Origin: Sphingomonas mucosissima
Lineage (GTDB): Bacteria; Pseudomonadota; Alphaproteobacteria; Sphingomonadales; Sphingomonadaceae
NCBI RefSeq assembly: GCF_002197665.1
Contig: NZ_NBBJ01000001.1
Location: forward strand, 620,001 to 684,000
DNA length: 64,000 nucleotides
Direction of reading: 5' to 3'
The position numbers and the translations under genes are program-made. Positions within the stretch are counted from its first letter, which is position 1, and each line of letters opens with the position of its first letter. This document shows, one piece after another, positions 26,152 to 37,912 of the stretch. The notes beneath the pieces were generated by a model. It saw nothing but the letters and a program-made list of their open reading frames with translations, had not been told where the DNA came from and searched no databases.

Positions 26152-26499
26152 ATGGCCAAAGCTGATCGACTGAACCGACTGGACGCGCGCCGCGTTGAGT
26201 TGGAGGCCGAATACACCGTGGCCCTGCTCGCCGCGCTGCGCACCACGGCAGCAGGAAAATGGGGCTTGTTCGATCATCAGGGCGACCGCCGGACGCGGGA
26301 GAAGATCGCGCTCGTAATCGATCATCTCGCGGAACTCGGCGAGGACATCGACAAGATGCGCGAGCAGTTGTTCATGCCCCCATTCGAGCTGCAGCAGCAG
26401 TTTCTTCGGTCCCGTGGTCCCGCCGCCGGCGATGCGGTCGGCGAGCCCAAGCAGGCGAAAGCATGGCTGGATCGCCTGGCTTCATCTGCCAGCGAGTGA
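26152..26499 (+). CDS. Helical hypothetical protein
   Basis: 115 residues. MAKADRLNRLDARRVELEAEY, GKWGLFDHQGDRRTREK and a helical DHLAELGEDIDKMREQL give a compact, charged helical protein. No family recognised. Probably cytoplasmic. Confidence 0.6.
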   Translation: MAKADRLNRLDARRVELEAEYTVALLAALRTTAAGKWGLFDHQGDRRTREKIALVIDHLAELGEDIDKMREQLFMPPFELQQQFLRSRGPAAGDAVGEPKQAKAWLDRLASSASE

Positions 26500-26555
26500 G
26501 GTGAACGAGGGGATCGTTCTCCGGCTCACGGCGGTCCGACGATCCCCACGTTACG

Positions 26556-26902
26556 TCAGCCGGTGACGGGCAGCCGCACCGTTCCATCATCGAGCCGTTC
26601 AAGCGGGCTATAGGCAACCACGGAATCAAGCGTCAGCGTACCGTAGAGGTGCGGGAAGAGCTGCCCACCGCGGCTTTCTTCCCAGCGGATCTTGTCGCCC
26701 ACCGCCTCGAGATCCACGGCTGCGACGTGCAGATCGTCCTGACCGGCGAAATGCTTGTCGACGGTTTCGGTGAGCTGCGCGGCGGTGGACATGTGGATGT
26801 AGCCGTCCTGCAGATCGACCGGCGCGCCCGCGAAGCTGCCATCGTGTTCCAGCGCCGCCATCTGTTCGCCGGTCAACACCTTATACGCTGTCATCGGCTT
26901 GG

Positions 26903-26906
<4 letters not shown>
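26556..26906 (-). CDS. DUF952 family protein
   Basis: 116 residues. YKVLTGEQMAALEHDGSFAG, DLQDGYIHMSTAAQL, KHFAGQDDLHVAAVDLEAVG and WEESRGGQLFPHLYGTL are the typical DUF952 segments; it has a glutathione-S-transferase-like or RNase-like small fold of unknown role. The start overlaps the gyrA stop by 4 nt, so it rides on the gyrA transcript. Confidence 0.85.
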
Positions 26907-29689
<2,783 letters not shown>

Positions 29690-29750
29690 AACGCTTCTTT
29701 CACTATGGGTTTCGTGATCGCCCAGCTCTAGGAGGCTGCAACCCAAATGT

Positions 29751-29772
29751 CACGCGCGCGTACGTGCGCGCG
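29751..29772. other. Alternating purine-pyrimidine tract upstream of gyrA
   Basis: 22 bases alternate strictly between pyrimidine and purine (CACGCGCGCGTACGTGCGCG, then CG) about 62-83 nt before the gyrA start. Such tracts can adopt left-handed DNA under negative supercoiling. A link to supercoiling control of gyrA is inference. Confidence 0.4.
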
Positions 29773-29800
29773 AAGGGCCGGCTGGTGGCCTCGCGCGCGC

Positions 29801-30457
29801 TTACGGGGCGATTTCGGTGCCGTCCCAGCTGAAGAGTTTGCCGCTATCCTGCGGCTTCAGCCCGTCGATCATGTCGAGAAGCTGCACCGCCGCACGATCC
29901 GGTGCGAACAGGTCACGTCCTGTCTGCTGGAAAGGCTTGGACAATCGCGTGTCAACGGTGCCGGGGTGGAGCGCCACCACGATGCCGCGCTCGTTGCGGC
30001 GCTTGTCCTCGATCGCCAGCGTCCGCACAAGCTGGTTCAGTGCCGCCTTGCTGGCACGATAACCGTACCAGCCGCCAAGCCGATTGTCGGAAATGCTGCC
30101 GACCCGCGCGGACATCATCGCCAGCACGGACCGGGCATTGCGCGGCATGACCGGCAAGAAGTGTTTTGCAACCAGAGCCGGCCCGATGGCGTTTACCGCA
30201 TATTGTCGTGCCAGCCACACCGGATCGAGATCTCGAAGCGCCTTTTCCGGGCCGTGCTCACCCTCGTGCAGCAGGCCCGTCGCAACCACGACCAGCTCCG
30301 GGCTTCCCGCATTTGCCGCGGCCCGGGCAATCGACATCTCGTCCGTCAGGTCCAGGTCGGGACGAGAAAGGCGCTGTACCGCGGCGCCTTCGTCCTCCAG
30401 CGCATCTGCCAGCGCAGCGCCGATCCCGCCGGAGGCGCCAATGATCACCGTTTCCAT
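29801..30457 (-). CDS. Short-chain dehydrogenase/reductase (C-factor-like)
   Basis: 218 residues from the internal ATG (METVIIGASGGIGAAL). The cofactor motif is GASGGIG, the catalytic Ser lies in MMSARVGS, and YRASKAALNQL gives the YxxxK pair. HPGTVDTRLS follows, as in C-factor/CsgA-type SDRs. An NAD(P)-dependent oxidoreductase with unknown substrate. It is read on the same strand as gyrA but with its own upstream region. Confidence 0.85.
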   Translation of the reverse strand: METVIIGASGGIGAALADALEDEGAAVQRLSRPDLDLTDEMSIARAAANAGSPELVVVATGLLHEGEHGPEKALRDLDPVWLARQYAVNAIGPALVAKHFLPVMPRNARSVLAMMSARVGSISDNRLGGWYGYRASKAALNQLVRTLAIEDKRRNERGIVVALHPGTVDTRLSKPFQQTGRDLFAPDRAAVQLLDMIDGLKPQDSGKLFSWDGTEIAP

Positions 30458-30582
30458 GATCGCGGGGCTAGGCGCGCAAACACTTACGTTCAATGTTCAT
30501 TCAGCGCCCTTCCTTGATGGAGCGGCATGAGGGCATTAAGCGCAGGCGCAAGTATTCACGCCCGAAGAGGAGAGCAGTTTCA

Positions 30583-31869
30583 ATGAAGAGCATTTCCCGC
30601 GTTGCCTTCGCGGCCGCGCTGATGGCCGGCGCGGCGGGCATCGCTGTCTCCCCGCCCGCGATCGCTCAAAAGAAGCAGGACGAGCAGAAGGCGCCGGCGC
30701 TGAAGCTCAGCAAGGAGGTTCAGGTTGCGGCCGGCGCAGCGCAGAAGGCGCTTGCGGCCAAGGATTATGCCACCGCGGCAACCCAACTGACGACGGCGCA
30801 GGGCGTCGTGAAGTCCGACGACGATCGTTACATCGTTGCAGCGCTTCAGCTTCAGCTGGAAGCACAGAAGATCCAGGAAGCACGCGCCGCCAATCAGCAG
30901 GTGAGCGATCAGGGGCTGAAGGCGCCCTTGGAAACGCTGATCGCCAATCCGAAGACGCCAGCGGTCGACGTCGCCAAGTATAACTTCCAGCTTGGCGTTA
31001 TGGCTGCGAACGCCAAGGACAATGTCGGCGCGATCAACTATTTCCAGCGCGCGCAGCAACTCGGCTATTCTGATCCGAACCTGCCGCTGCAGATGGTCAA
31101 GCTGAAGATGGACGCTGGCGATGTCGCTGGCGGTACGGCCGAGCTGGAAAAGGCGATCGACGCGCAGGTCGCGGCTGGCCAGAAGCCGAGCGAGGATCTG
31201 TACAAGTACGCCATCGCGCAGACCAATAAGAAGCGCATGGGGCCGCAGACCGCCAATTGGATCAAGAAGTGGGTCGTCGCTTACCCGACCAAGCAGAACT
31301 GGCGCGACGGCATCGTGACCTATGGCCTGACCCAGCAGAGCGCCGTGACGCTGGACAAGGGGCAGAAGGTTGACCTGTATCGCCTGATGCGCTCCGCCAA
31401 GGCGCTCGCTGATCAGTATGATTACGAGATCTATGCGCAGTGGGCTTATGATCTGGGCCTGCCGCACGAGGCCAAGGCCGTGATCGAGGAAGGCAGGGCG
31501 GCCGGCAAGCTTCCGGCAGGTAGCGCCGCGGATCTGCTGCGGGTCGCCAATCAGGCGATCGCCAGCGAGGGCTCGCTTGCCCCGGTCGAGGCGAAAGCCA
31601 AGGCCGGCGCCAACGGCCGCATCGCGCTGAACACGGGCGACGCCTATATGGGCATGGGCAACCACGCCAAGGCGGTCGAGCTGTATCGGGTCGCGCTGCA
31701 GAAGGGCGGTGTCGATGCGGATGTGGTGAACACTCACATGGGCATCGCGCTTGCGAATTCGGGCGACAAGGCAGCCGCCAAAGCGGCCTTTGCCGAGGTG
31801 AAGGCCGCGCCGCGGACCGACATTGCGTCGTTCTGGACGCTGTTGCTCGACAATCCGCCGTCGGCTTGA
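30583..31869 (+). CDS. Exported tetratricopeptide-repeat protein
   Basis: 428 residues from the ATG preceded by GAAGAGGAGAG. The signal peptide (MKSISRVAFAAALMAGAAGI, cut near APAIAQ-type end) is followed by helix pairs typical of TPR repeats, such as AAQKALAAKDYATAATQL, NVGAINYFQRAQQLGYSDPN and GDAYMGMGNHAKAVELYRVA. It probably acts as a periplasmic scaffold; function unknown. A strong terminator follows. Confidence 0.75.
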   Translation: MKSISRVAFAAALMAGAAGIAVSPPAIAQKKQDEQKAPALKLSKEVQVAAGAAQKALAAKDYATAATQLTTAQGVVKSDDDRYIVAALQLQLEAQKIQEARAANQQVSDQGLKAPLETLIANPKTPAVDVAKYNFQLGVMAANAKDNVGAINYFQRAQQLGYSDPNLPLQMVKLKMDAGDVAGGTAELEKAIDAQVAAGQKPSEDLYKYAIAQTNKKRMGPQTANWIKKWVVAYPTKQNWRDGIVTYGLTQQSAVTLDKGQKVDLYRLMRSAKALADQYDYEIYAQWAYDLGLPHEAKAVIEEGRAAGKLPAGSAADLLRVANQAIASEGSLAPVEAKAKAGANGRIALNTGDAYMGMGNHAKAVELYRVALQKGGVDADVVNTHMGIALANSGDKAAAKAAFAEVKAAPRTDIASFWTLLLDNPPSA

Positions 31870-31895
31870 TCCATCGCGATCAGCGTCATCGAGAT

Positions 31896-31924
31896 AAAGG
31901 GGCAGCTTCGGCTGCCCCTTTTTT
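31896..31924 (+). terminator. Rho-independent terminator
   Basis: AAAGGGGCAGC, tetraloop TTCG, GCTGCCCCTTT, then a T-run of six in total. Stem of 11 bp, 27 nt after the TPR gene. Confidence 0.9.
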
Positions 31925-32018
31925 GTGGCGTCGGCGCAGCGCGGAGGAACAGCAGGCCGTTCAGATCGTCTGGCAAGGCGCGTGACGGAGTGGCAACACG
32001 TCCGCTACCGTCGCTTTA

Positions 32019-32519
32019 TTATTCGGCGGGGACCACGATCGGCACGCCGGGCGCCGCCTTTGCGGTGCGGATCGTCAGCGATGATTTGACGCTGGCGACA
32101 TTGGGCGCCGCGGTCAGATGGGTGGTCAGGATGCGCTGAAAGGACTCAAGGTCGGAGGCCACGATCTTCAGGATGAAGTCGATCTCGCCGTTCAGCATGT
32201 GGCATTCGCGTACTTCGGGGATCCCGGCGACATGGCGTTCGAACGCAGCAAGGTCATGCTCTGCCTGGCTGCGCAAGCTCACCATGGCGAACACGGTTAT
32301 GGGAAAACCGAGCATCGCCGGTTCGCAATCCGCATGATAGCCGCGGATCACCCCCGCTTGCTCCAGTGATCGCACCCGGCGCAGACATGGCGGCGCGGTG
32401 AGCCCGACGCGTTCGGCCAAATCAACGTTCGTCATTCGGCCATCTTCCTGTAGCAGGGACAGGATCTGTCGATCGATCCGGTCAAGCACAGAAAACACCC
32501 GCTGCGCGCAGCATTTCAA
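32019..32519 (-). CDS. Lrp/AsnC family transcription regulator
   Basis: 166 residues. The N-terminal HTH is DRIDRQILSLLQEDGR then VDLAERVGLTAPPCLRRVRSL; the C-terminal RAM ligand domain has GEIDFILKIVASDLESFQRIL. It senses an amino acid and controls metabolism or transport genes. A GTG 7 or 10 codons inside would match typical family starts better than the ATG given. No obvious target lies beside it. Confidence 0.9.
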   Translation of the reverse strand: MKCCAQRVFSVLDRIDRQILSLLQEDGRMTNVDLAERVGLTAPPCLRRVRSLEQAGVIRGYHADCEPAMLGFPITVFAMVSLRSQAEHDLAAFERHVAGIPEVRECHMLNGEIDFILKIVASDLESFQRILTTHLTAAPNVASVKSSLTIRTAKAAPGVPIVVPAE

Positions 32520-32610
32520 TCAGGAACATAGCTTCCTCTATAGGATAGTTGCGTGCCAACGCAATTGTCGGGCGTTGGCTTGGTGACGATTCTTTTGTTT
32601 TCCCGGGTGT

Positions 32611-34362
32611 ATGGGTCAGCTACGAGCGAGACCGGCGGGCGGTTCGGTCGGCTGGAGAATGGGGCAGTGGGTGCGGTTCGACGATAGCCTCAAGACGGTC
32701 TTGGCTGCGGACGCCTCCACCGCTTTCGGTGCACAGGCGACATTTCGGCAACTTGCCGATCTGATCGCGCGTGAGCGGGTGGCTGCAGACAGCGAGACTC
32801 TCGGGCGCCTGCGCGTGTTGCGCGACCAGGTGCCCGCCTCCGTGCGCGCCGCGGTGGCGCGCAGCTTCGCCCTGGGGCAGCCGCCGGTCGAGCTCGTTGC
32901 CATGTTTGCAGAGGACGAGCAGAGCGTCGCGTCCGCGGCGCTGCGCGCGGCGCGCTTGTCATCGGAACATTGGATTTCGTTGATCCCTCAGCTTGGCCCG
33001 GGCGGGCGGGCGGCGCTCCGGCGGCGGGATGACCTTGGCCGTGACGTAGAGCGCGCATTGGCGAGCTTTGGCTCGACGGACTTCACGCTCGCTTACACGC
33101 CTGAGCCTCAGGCAGATGCCATGCTCGACGCGCTGGAGCTCGGCTCCGTGACGCCGAGTATCAACTCGCCGGGCAAGGATGTGGCCGGGGCGCTCCAGAT
33201 GCCGGCCGAAACCGACCGGCAACCATCCGCTGCCGGCGGGTTCGACATCGCAGAACTCGTCGATCGGATCGCTAGCTACCAGCAGCAACGCACACCGTCA
33301 GCGACCTTGCCGGCCATGCCCGCCGTTGATCACTTCCGCTTCCAGACGGATGCGGAGGGCACGGTGCGGTGGACCGATGCCATGCCGAGAGGCGCGTTGA
33401 TCGGCGCGAGGCTGATCGGGGAAGCCGCATTCGGCGATGCCATAGCAGATGCCGTGGTGCGCGATGCTTTTCGGCAGCGGATCAGCGTCACCGATGCCTG
33501 TCTCACGCTGGGCCAGCCGGGGATGCTCGCCGGCGCATGGCGGATCTCCGCGGTTCCCCTCTTTGATCCGGCAACCGGGCAGTTCATCGGCTATCACGGT
33601 TCGGCGCGGCGTGCCCGCAGCGAACACCTCGCGGCTCAGATGGCAGAGAAGAGCAATGCCGAGGGGTTGAGGCGCCTGGTGCATGAGCTGCGCACCCCCA
33701 CCAATGCCATTGCAGGCTTTTCGGAGCTGATCGAAACGCAATTGCTCGGCCCGGTGGCGCCGCCGTACCGTGAGCGTGCAGCGGCCATTCGTTTACTGGC
33801 TGCGGACTTGGTCGCGACGATCGAGGATCTCGACCTGGCCGCTCGCATCGAGGGGCATGCGCTTGAGCTTCGCCCCGATGTCTTCGAGCTTGCGCCACTG
33901 GTCGCGCGCGTCGTGGCTGAACTTCAGCCCCTTGCTGGATCGCGCGGCTGTACACTCGACCTGGTGCCAGGTGATCCGGCGCTATCCATCGCCTGCGACG
34001 AGCGTGGGGCTGAGCGATTGCTGAGCCGTCTGATGGCCACCTTCATTTCGGCCGCGCAGAGCGACGAAGCGATCCGCGTAACTGCCGCAAAGGGCGTGAG
34101 CACGGAAGCAATGGTGACGGTAACTTTTCCGCGCGCGCTTGCCGACATGCCGGAGGATCGGCTCCTGAACATGGAGGCCGAAAGCGCAATGGACGCGCCA
34201 GGAACGCCCCTGCTGGGAACAGGCTTCGCCCTGCGCCTCGCCCGTAATCTTGCGGCGCAACTGGGTGGACGGCTGGCGATTGCACCCAGCCATATCGTCG
34301 TCACGCTTCCGATCGCCGTTGCTGCGCTTGGTGAGGCTCAGCCGACAGGTCAGGCAGTATAG
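32611..34362 (+). CDS. Cytoplasmic histidine-kinase-like protein
   Basis: 583 residues; a second ATG 16 codons in (MGQWVRFDDSLK) is equally possible, and neither has a good ribosome site. Residues 30-180 are helical, recalling HEAT-like DUF2336. A PAS-like middle (HFRFQTDAEGTVRWTDAMPR) precedes the HisKA box (RRLVHELRTPTNAIAGFSEL, His near 358). The ATPase domain keeps the G2 box (GTGFALRLARNLA), but the N-box ERLLSRLMATFISAA lacks the usual Asn, so ATP use is uncertain. No membrane segment and no response regulator beside it. Confidence 0.75.
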   Translation: MGQLRARPAGGSVGWRMGQWVRFDDSLKTVLAADASTAFGAQATFRQLADLIARERVAADSETLGRLRVLRDQVPASVRAAVARSFALGQPPVELVAMFAEDEQSVASAALRAARLSSEHWISLIPQLGPGGRAALRRRDDLGRDVERALASFGSTDFTLAYTPEPQADAMLDALELGSVTPSINSPGKDVAGALQMPAETDRQPSAAGGFDIAELVDRIASYQQQRTPSATLPAMPAVDHFRFQTDAEGTVRWTDAMPRGALIGARLIGEAAFGDAIADAVVRDAFRQRISVTDACLTLGQPGMLAGAWRISAVPLFDPATGQFIGYHGSARRARSEHLAAQMAEKSNAEGLRRLVHELRTPTNAIAGFSELIETQLLGPVAPPYRERAAAIRLLAADLVATIEDLDLAARIEGHALELRPDVFELAPLVARVVAELQPLAGSRGCTLDLVPGDPALSIACDERGAERLLSRLMATFISAAQSDEAIRVTAAKGVSTEAMVTVTFPRALADMPEDRLLNMEAESAMDAPGTPLLGTGFALRLARNLAAQLGGRLAIAPSHIVVTLPIAVAALGEAQPTGQAV

Positions 34363-34370
34363 CCTCGAAC

Positions 34371-35381
34371 ATGACGCCCGCCGGTGCGCACTACTGGCGA
34401 ATGCCGCCGCCTGCGCCCACGCAACGGATTGCCTGGCCGAGCGACTTTGGCCGACGCTTCATGATATTCGTGGATACGGAGGAAGAGTTCGACTGGACCG
34501 CGCCCTTTTCGCGTGCGGCACGGTCTGTAACTGCGATTTCTGCCTTGCCGGAGATGCATCGCCGCTTCGTTGATCGCGGCGTTTTTCCTTGTTACCTCTG
34601 CGACTATCCCGTCGTGGCCGACCCCGGCGCCGCGGATACGCTGCGCTCGCTTACTGCCGATGGGAAATCCGCGATCGGTGCGCAGCTTCACCCGTGGGTG
34701 AACCCGCCTCATGTCGAAGAGCCGTCCGCGCGGCTTTCGTTCGGCGGCAATCTTCCGCTTGGGTTGGAGGCACAGAAGCTGGACGCGCTGACGGATGCGA
34801 TCACCAAGGCGTTCGGCGCCGCGCCCACGGCATTCCGGGCGGGACGCTATGGGCTGGGCCCGCAAACGTTGGGATTGCTGGCGGCGCGCGGGTATCGTGT
34901 CGACACCTCCGCACGGGCTTATCACGACTATCTCGCCCAGGGCGGCCCCGATTATCGCGCAATCGGTCCGGATGCGTTCCGCACCGGGCCGGCGGACGCG
35001 CTGATCGAAGTGCCGCTGACCACCATCTATACCGGCATGCTGCGAAGGGCAGGTACCCAATGGCACCGGATCGCTGCGGCGCTGCCGCGCGGACCTGGCC
35101 TGTTCGCGCGTGCGGGGTTGCTGTCGCGCGTGCCGCTCACGCCCGAGGGCGTGTCGATCGAGGAAGCGTGCGCGGCGGTTCGGCAGGCGGCGCGAGATGA
35201 TCGGCGCCTGCTGACCTTTTCCTTCCATTCGCCCAGTCTCGTGCCGGGTCACACACCATATGTGCGCGATGCGGCCGGGGCGGCGCGGTTCAGGAAGTGG
35301 TGGGATGTCATGCTCGATCTGCTGGACCGGCAAGGATTTCGGCCGATCACGCTAAGCGAGTTGACGCGAGCGGCCGGATAG
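34371..35381 (+). CDS. Polysaccharide deacetylase-type protein
   Basis: 336 residues. The core has RFMIFVDTEEEFDW (metal-binding Asp), GAQLHPWVNPP (metal His), FRAGRYGLGPQTLGLL and LLTFSFHSPSLVPG (C-terminal His motif). This is the NodB-fold pattern in the WalW-like group. It starts 6 nt after the kinase-like gene stop, so both are co-transcribed. Substrate unknown; cell-surface glycan is likely. Confidence 0.75.
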   Translation: MTPAGAHYWRMPPPAPTQRIAWPSDFGRRFMIFVDTEEEFDWTAPFSRAARSVTAISALPEMHRRFVDRGVFPCYLCDYPVVADPGAADTLRSLTADGKSAIGAQLHPWVNPPHVEEPSARLSFGGNLPLGLEAQKLDALTDAITKAFGAAPTAFRAGRYGLGPQTLGLLAARGYRVDTSARAYHDYLAQGGPDYRAIGPDAFRTGPADALIEVPLTTIYTGMLRRAGTQWHRIAAALPRGPGLFARAGLLSRVPLTPEGVSIEEACAAVRQAARDDRRLLTFSFHSPSLVPGHTPYVRDAAGAARFRKWWDVMLDLLDRQGFRPITLSELTRAAG

Positions 35382-35497
35382 GAAGGCGAGGCGCCGGCGG
35401 GCGCCTAGGCTGACGCCGCCCCGCTGTTCTTCCGCCGCTATCCCAGTAGATCGCGTGTTGCATGCGTTCGTGATCGGTCACGATGGCGCGCCATGCA

Positions 35498-35526
35498 AAA
35501 GTGGTCGGGGAGACAGGATTCGAACC
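35498..35526. repeat. Left attachment repeat (displaced tRNA-Pro 3' end)
   Basis: Identical over 29 bp to 55038-55066, including TGGTCGGGGAGACAGGATTC. No tRNA body follows; the sequence diverges right after CGAACC, so this is the short copy left by integration. Confidence 0.9.
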
Positions 35527-35712
35527 CGAGATACCGTCGCCCCAAACCCACGGATTTCCGCGGTTTTTGCAGGATTGCGGACCCTTGTGACTCGGTTGTG
35601 TGCTACAGTCCAGTGTGTATCCGCGACCGTTAGGAGTGGGTCTCTCTGCGGTGCCGTGCCAAGCTGACCAATATGCAGCCGCCCTGACCGCCACCTAGGT
35701 GTTAGCCGCGAA

Positions 35713-36456
35713 TTATCGGCTGATGTGGTTCGCCATGTGCACGACCACTATGGTTACGTTGTCAGCTCCCCCGGCGTCCAGAGCAGCTCCGAGCAGCGCT
35801 TGTGCGGGATCGTCAGGACTGCGCCGCACCAGCGCCTCGATCTCGTCGTCGTCGACCATGTCCGTCAGACCGTCGGAGCAGAGCAGCACTGCTTCAACGG
35901 CTCGGGGGTCAAAGCTGACGACGTGCGCCTTCAGCGGAATGGGCGTGAGCGTTCCGCCAAGCGACTGAGTAAGGGCGTGGCTGCGCCTGTCGCCGGCCGC
36001 GAGCTTGGGGGTGTGATCAACACTTACTTGCTGCATCTCGTCGCCGGTGAGCAGGTAAGCGCGACTGTCACCTACGTTGAATATCCATCCCCGCTGCCCA
36101 GTGGCGACCACGCCGACGACCGTGCTGCCCATAGCGGGGCTGCCCCCGGGCGCAGCCATGGCATGGAAGAGCCGCATGTTAGCTTGCGCGATGAGCTGGT
36201 GGATGTCCGTATCGTCGGACACCTCGTCGATCATTTCTGCGATGCAATCGATGACCAACGAACTGGCTAGCTCGCCCCGTCGATGCCCTCCCATACCGTC
36301 AGCGACAGCCGCCCATAGCCGCTCCGTCGCAAGGCTGCCCCGCCAGTTGGCCTCTGCGGGTGAGCTTCGCCAAGACGCAACCTGGCAGCTGTCCTCGTTG
36401 CGGTCGCGCACGAGGCCCGCGTGAGTCGTGGCCCAAGCCCTATGCTTAGCTAGCAT
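35713..36456 (-). CDS. PP2C-type protein serine/threonine phosphatase
   Basis: 247 residues. Metal-binding motifs are complete: RDRNEDS (motif 1), AVADGMGGHRRGELAS (motif 2), GSTVVGVVATG, IFNVGDSRAYLL, LLCSDGLTDMV and GGADNVTIVVV (last Asp). It should remove phosphate from Ser/Thr. Its start overlaps the PLD-like gene by 11 nt, which in turn overlaps the kinase-helicase gene, so it probably reverses the kinase in the same operon. Cytoplasmic, no membrane segment. The 186 nt to the attachment repeat hold no gene. Confidence 0.9.
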   Translation of the reverse strand: MLAKHRAWATTHAGLVRDRNEDSCQVASWRSSPAEANWRGSLATERLWAAVADGMGGHRRGELASSLVIDCIAEMIDEVSDDTDIHQLIAQANMRLFHAMAAPGGSPAMGSTVVGVVATGQRGWIFNVGDSRAYLLTGDEMQQVSVDHTPKLAAGDRRSHALTQSLGGTLTPIPLKAHVVSFDPRAVEAVLLCSDGLTDMVDDDEIEALVRRSPDDPAQALLGAALDAGGADNVTIVVVHMANHISR

Positions 36457-37912
36457 CCCGGAACTCCGTGGCGGCGATGGCCAAATCCCTGATCGAGACC
36501 ACCAGTTCGCGTGACCGAGCTACGAGCCCCTCAACCCGCTGGAACCCGGTGCGGCGGCCGACCTCTCCCAAGAACGGGCGATTCGAGATGACCGCCAGCT
36601 CCTCGTCCTGGATGAGGAAGAACAGCTCCGCCCGCCTCATCTGCACGAGCCTGAGCGCCTTCCGCTCCGATCGCTTGGTGAGTTCCGCCACCGGATCGTA
36701 GGCGTCGCCGGACCGCGCCTCGAGTTGTGGTTTGATGAAGGACGCGATGTCGATCTCAACCTTATCGCTGGCTAGCCGGTCCAGATCGCGGAGCATGAAG
36801 CCGTTGACCATGCTCGCGGAGATGCCCGCGCTGGTGATAATCAGCGAGCCTCGCGCGTTCCTCAGCGCATCTTCAAGAAGTTCGTCTTGCTCGAAGGGCG
36901 CCATTTCCCGGATGGGGAAGGTGTCGAGGTCGTGCTGAGCGAGCGATAGTCGCTCCTGCGCGGCTTTCCAAGCGAGGACGGCCGGGCCACCCCGCCCGGA
37001 TCGTTGGGCTTGGGCCGCGGGTTCGGTCGATCGCATCTCCTCCCGCGCGTCCGCTTCCGCCTTGCGGATCGCGGGCAGCTGCGCCGCGTCGGGAAGCCTC
37101 CGGATGATGTCCTTGCCGAGGAGCCGCTCCAGTCGCCGTCGACCGTCATGCTCGGCGATCGCCTTCAGAAAGCCCATCTTGCGGGGCCCGCCGTGTTCGG
37201 AGAATGTACGTTCGTGGATTTCGGAGAGCTGGCCGTCGATCGCGAAGGCCACCTGGACCTCGGCTCCCCGCTCCGCTGCGTAAACGAGGGCGATCGCCTC
37301 TTGGAAGACGTTGTTGCGACGGACGATGCGTTTGAGCGCCAGGACCGTGCGTCGGAACTCCTCGCCGCCCTGACGGCGGATTACGCGGCTGACGTCGGGG
37401 ATCGGCAGCTCCGCGATGGCGGGAGGCTCGGCGGGACACGGACGGATTTCCACCGCGCCGTGCTGTCGCAGCTCCGCCGCGCGGACCACGCTTTGACCGG
37501 TAAGCCTTATCGGGGTCCGCCGGATTCCATCGTAGTCGATGACGAGCATCTCCTCCTGGGGGACCTCCACCAGCTCATCGGCAAGGCGGTGCTCCCCCGC
37601 CTCCGTAAGCCGGAACGCCGAATCGTCGCCGGGCATAAAGGTGCGCGCAGCGAACCCGTCTGTCACCAGCCCGTTCATCGAGCCCTCGACGAGCTCGCGC
37701 TTGAGGCCAAGCATGCGCGCGATCGCATCCTCGTCGTCCTCGCCTAGCGCCATGCAGCGCATCACGAACTCCTGGATCGCGGGGAGAGATCGGTAGGAGG
37801 TCGTCACCGCCTCGATCGTAAGCCGGAACACTGGCAGCCCGACCTCTGCGTAGTCGACAAGCGTGAAGCCTTCGCGAAATTGGTGTCGGCGCGCGACGTC
37901 CGCCGGGGTCAT
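36446..37912 (-). CDS. Winged-helix and PLD-like protein (MkoB-like)
   Basis: 488 residues. The N-terminal 130 residues contain a winged-helix pattern (DDEDAIARMLGLKRELVEGS, VTDGFAARTFM, FRLTEAGEHRLA). The C-terminal third has GSLIITSAGISASMVNGFML and LFFLIQDEELAVISNRPFLG followed by FQRVEGL, the layout of PLD-fold proteins, but the His and Lys of the HKD motif are not visible. It may be an inactive or divergent nuclease. Placed between PP2C and kinase-helicase with overlaps of 11 and 4 nt, it matches the PLD partner of Mokosh type I. Confidence 0.6.
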   Translation of the reverse strand: MTPADVARRHQFREGFTLVDYAEVGLPVFRLTIEAVTTSYRSLPAIQEFVMRCMALGEDDEDAIARMLGLKRELVEGSMNGLVTDGFAARTFMPGDDSAFRLTEAGEHRLADELVEVPQEEMLVIDYDGIRRTPIRLTGQSVVRAAELRQHGAVEIRPCPAEPPAIAELPIPDVSRVIRRQGGEEFRRTVLALKRIVRRNNVFQEAIALVYAAERGAEVQVAFAIDGQLSEIHERTFSEHGGPRKMGFLKAIAEHDGRRRLERLLGKDIIRRLPDAAQLPAIRKAEADAREEMRSTEPAAQAQRSGRGGPAVLAWKAAQERLSLAQHDLDTFPIREMAPFEQDELLEDALRNARGSLIITSAGISASMVNGFMLRDLDRLASDKVEIDIASFIKPQLEARSGDAYDPVAELTKRSERKALRLVQMRRAELFFLIQDEELAVISNRPFLGEVGRRTGFQRVEGLVARSRELVVSIRDLAIAATEFRDAS

